Shown one piece after another: positions 62,355 through 64,000 of a stretch of 64,000 bases of DNA; the first letter of the stretch is position 1, and each line of letters opens with the position of its first letter. The translations under genes and the position numbers were made by a program. The DNA is from Carya illinoinensis (lineage: Eukaryota > Streptophyta > Magnoliopsida > Fagales > Juglandaceae), in the NCBI RefSeq assembly GCF_018687715.1, contig NC_056766.1, positions 15,347,501-15,411,500 of the forward strand. Reading direction: 5' to 3'. Below the pieces are notes generated by a model that was not told the DNA's origin, made no database searches, and saw only the letters and a list, made by a program, of their open reading frames with translations.

Positions 62355-63306
62355 GTATAGTAATATGCATATATCGCGTAATCGTTTTAAAAAATAATAG
62401 AGTCTATTATTAAAAAATTAGATTTTTTTATGTGTGTTATATATTTACTTATTTTTTTAAAAAGATCACGCGACACTTATGTACCCCATCATTACAAATA
62501 TCAATTATCATTCATGCATGAATGGTCCAGTGGTAGGAATCCCTCAAATGGAGTGGTAGATAAAAAGGGGAAAGAGATTAGGGCTACCATTACCATAACT
62601 ATAACTACCCATGAGTCACTCTCACTGAAACTTGTTTGATGTGAAGTTGTGGCCTCTGCTAAATATAGGCAAACATAACGACTACTTTCAATATACACTA
62701 TTGACTTGTGGATGTTAATGATCGAATCAAAGTGAGTGTGATATATAAGAACCCTAATGAGCTCCAATAAATACTAAAGAAAGTATTGGGATAATCTCGT
62801 AGGAATGCATTAGGATCTAGTACTCTTTGAGCTTGAAACTGTTTGGCCATCAAGATTTCTCATCTCAAACACAAAATTCTCATATTATCATTACAATTTT
62901 CTCAAATCCTTATATAAAATATAATAAACAATTTAACTTTTTCTTAACTTTTTTAAATCTCAAAATAATAATAATATTAAATAATAATATTTTAATATTT
63001 AATTTTAAAACTCAAAATTCTCATATGAGAAATCTCAATGACTAAGCATAACCTCAATGGAGGTGGATTCTCTTCAATGTCCTGCCTTAATTGGGTGGTC
63101 TAACTCGACAAGAAAGATATATCATTTGAGCCATATAATATTCAGTATAGTCTAGATATAATTTTTTTTAAGGAAATTAAAGATGATTTTTTATAATTTT
63201 TTTTGAAGGAAATTAAAGATGATTTTTTATTGTGCTTGTGTATAAAATTTGATGAGACTATTAAATGTCAAAACCAAATAAATATATTTATAATAACAAC
63301 AAAAGA
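58876..63306. other. Upstream region of the AFR-like gene and long intergenic DNA, no gene seen
   Basis: Very AT-rich, with a TA microsatellite at 62319-62348. The 60110-60200 part is more complex (ATCCGTCGGATC and AGCCGTCGGATTT repeats), but no coding frame is recognised. A tRNA-like phrase at 62520 does not form a tRNA. Confidence 0.45.
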
Positions 63307-63510
63307 TTTTTTTTTTTTTTTCTTTTTTGAAAGTTAGAATGACACTCATATAATTTGTTAGCATTCAGTTAGTACATGAGCTGAAACACATATATGACTA
63401 TAATCAATATCAATCATTTCTTTTGTAAGAGAAACAACATGATCTCTAGCAAGAATGTGAATTGGCCCATTGACATCTCTTTTTACATGTATAATTTTTG
63501 TTGAACCCAA
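63307..63510 (-). mobile_element. LINE 3' fragment (RNase H C-terminus and poly(A))
   Basis: The minus strand reads IIHVKRDVNGPIHILAR, resembling the conserved end of plant LINE RNase H (HV.R..N..AH.LA). It runs to a stop at 63358-63360, then has a poly(A) tract (T run at 63309-63329). Only about 50 codons are recognisable. Confidence 0.5.
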
Positions 63511-63792
63511 GGTTTCAAGTTTTATGTGATTATAAATCTATACATAGATTTTGATGATAACAAATGAATTCAAAGAATAAAGGAGTTTCAAGATCAAGTT
63601 GTCCACACAATGAAGCCAAGCACATCAAAGAACCAAGTACGAGCAAGAAGGAAATAAGTTCACATTAAAGTCATAGAGTAATGTTGTAAATCTCTTAAAA
63701 TTCGAAATTAGGATTAATGTTCAAAATTAATATTTTATTATAAAACATTAAAATACATTTTCTACATGTGCATGAATATTTTTGAAAATTAA
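63511..63792. other. Intergenic, nothing recognised
   Basis: AT-rich spacer before the terminal tandem repeat. Confidence 0.4.
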
Positions 63793-63990
63793 ATTTGAAA
63801 ATTTTAAAAGATGATTGATTGTCATCTTTTACATGTACATGCCTTGATTAAATGGTTGAACTTTGAAAATATTAAAGATGATTGATTGTCATTTTTTACA
63901 TGTGCATGCCTTGATTAAATGGTTAAACTTTGAAAATATTAAAGATGATTGATTGTCATCTTTCACATGTGCATGTTTTATTTGAATATT
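63793..63990. repeat. 67-bp tandem repeat, three copies
   Basis: AAAGATGATTGATTGTCAT recurs at 63808, 63875 and 63942 (67-bp spacing), each followed by ACATGT.CATG. The array may continue past the window end. Confidence 0.9.
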
Positions 63991-64000
63991 TTCAAAAGTG

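Noticed and set aside
62515..62600. tRNA-like phrase (GGTCCAGTGGTAGGAATCC)
   Set aside because: Resembles a D-arm/A-box, but no anticodon stem, T-arm or acceptor pairing follows.

Overview
This is a gene-poor, AT-rich stretch of nuclear DNA from a flowering plant, most likely a woody eudicot. Spliced plant genes with GT-AG introns, Ty1/copia and Ty3 (Athila-type) retrotransposons, L1-type LINEs, hAT-type non-autonomous transposons and long (CT)n/(TA)n microsatellites all point that way. I cannot fix the genus from the sequence alone.

Layout. 1-1979: start of a minus-strand Athila-type element (gag N-terminus, tRNA-Asp primer site, one 1.6 kb LTR holding a palindromic CGCTCGAGCG array). 3670-5299 (-): a two-exon mitochondrial calcium uniporter (MCU) gene with a TATA box and a pure CT tract in its leader. 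5912-11480: nested transposons, a hAT-like repeat interrupted by a decayed LINE, which is cut by the 3' LTR of a copia fragment. 14404-18238: a hAT-like repeat split by a 3.2 kb insertion that itself carries a 2.45 kb element with matching ends. 18503-23305: a complete but dead copia element with 272 bp LTRs. 23306-31058: no gene seen, only AT-rich DNA, microsatellites and MITE-like pieces. 31059-36351: an LTR element that carries only gag (TR-GAG type).

38483-54005 is the most interesting region: about 4 kb repeated three times in tandem. Each unit carries one small intronless minus-strand gene for a secreted proline-rich peptide of 94, 94 and 116 residues. Each product has a signal peptide, a conserved linker and two or three FYFYSPPPP modules. 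The TATA box sits 47-48 bp before the inner ATG in all three, which shows where translation starts. Transposons present in one unit and absent from the others (a hAT MITE with a perfect 8-bp target duplication, a 1.9 kb hAT element, a LINE 3' end) give the empty sites directly and help order events.

55470-58608 (-): a six-exon gene for a SAP30-like (AFR-type) Sin3/histone deacetylase subunit, fully resolved by splice sites. 58970-64000: AT-rich DNA, a LINE tail and a 67-bp tandem repeat.

The two conserved housekeeping genes (MCU, AFR-like) have no evident functional link. The peptide array is lineage-type accessory sequence embedded in transposon debris. All assignments rest on motif recognition by eye; no database search was possible.
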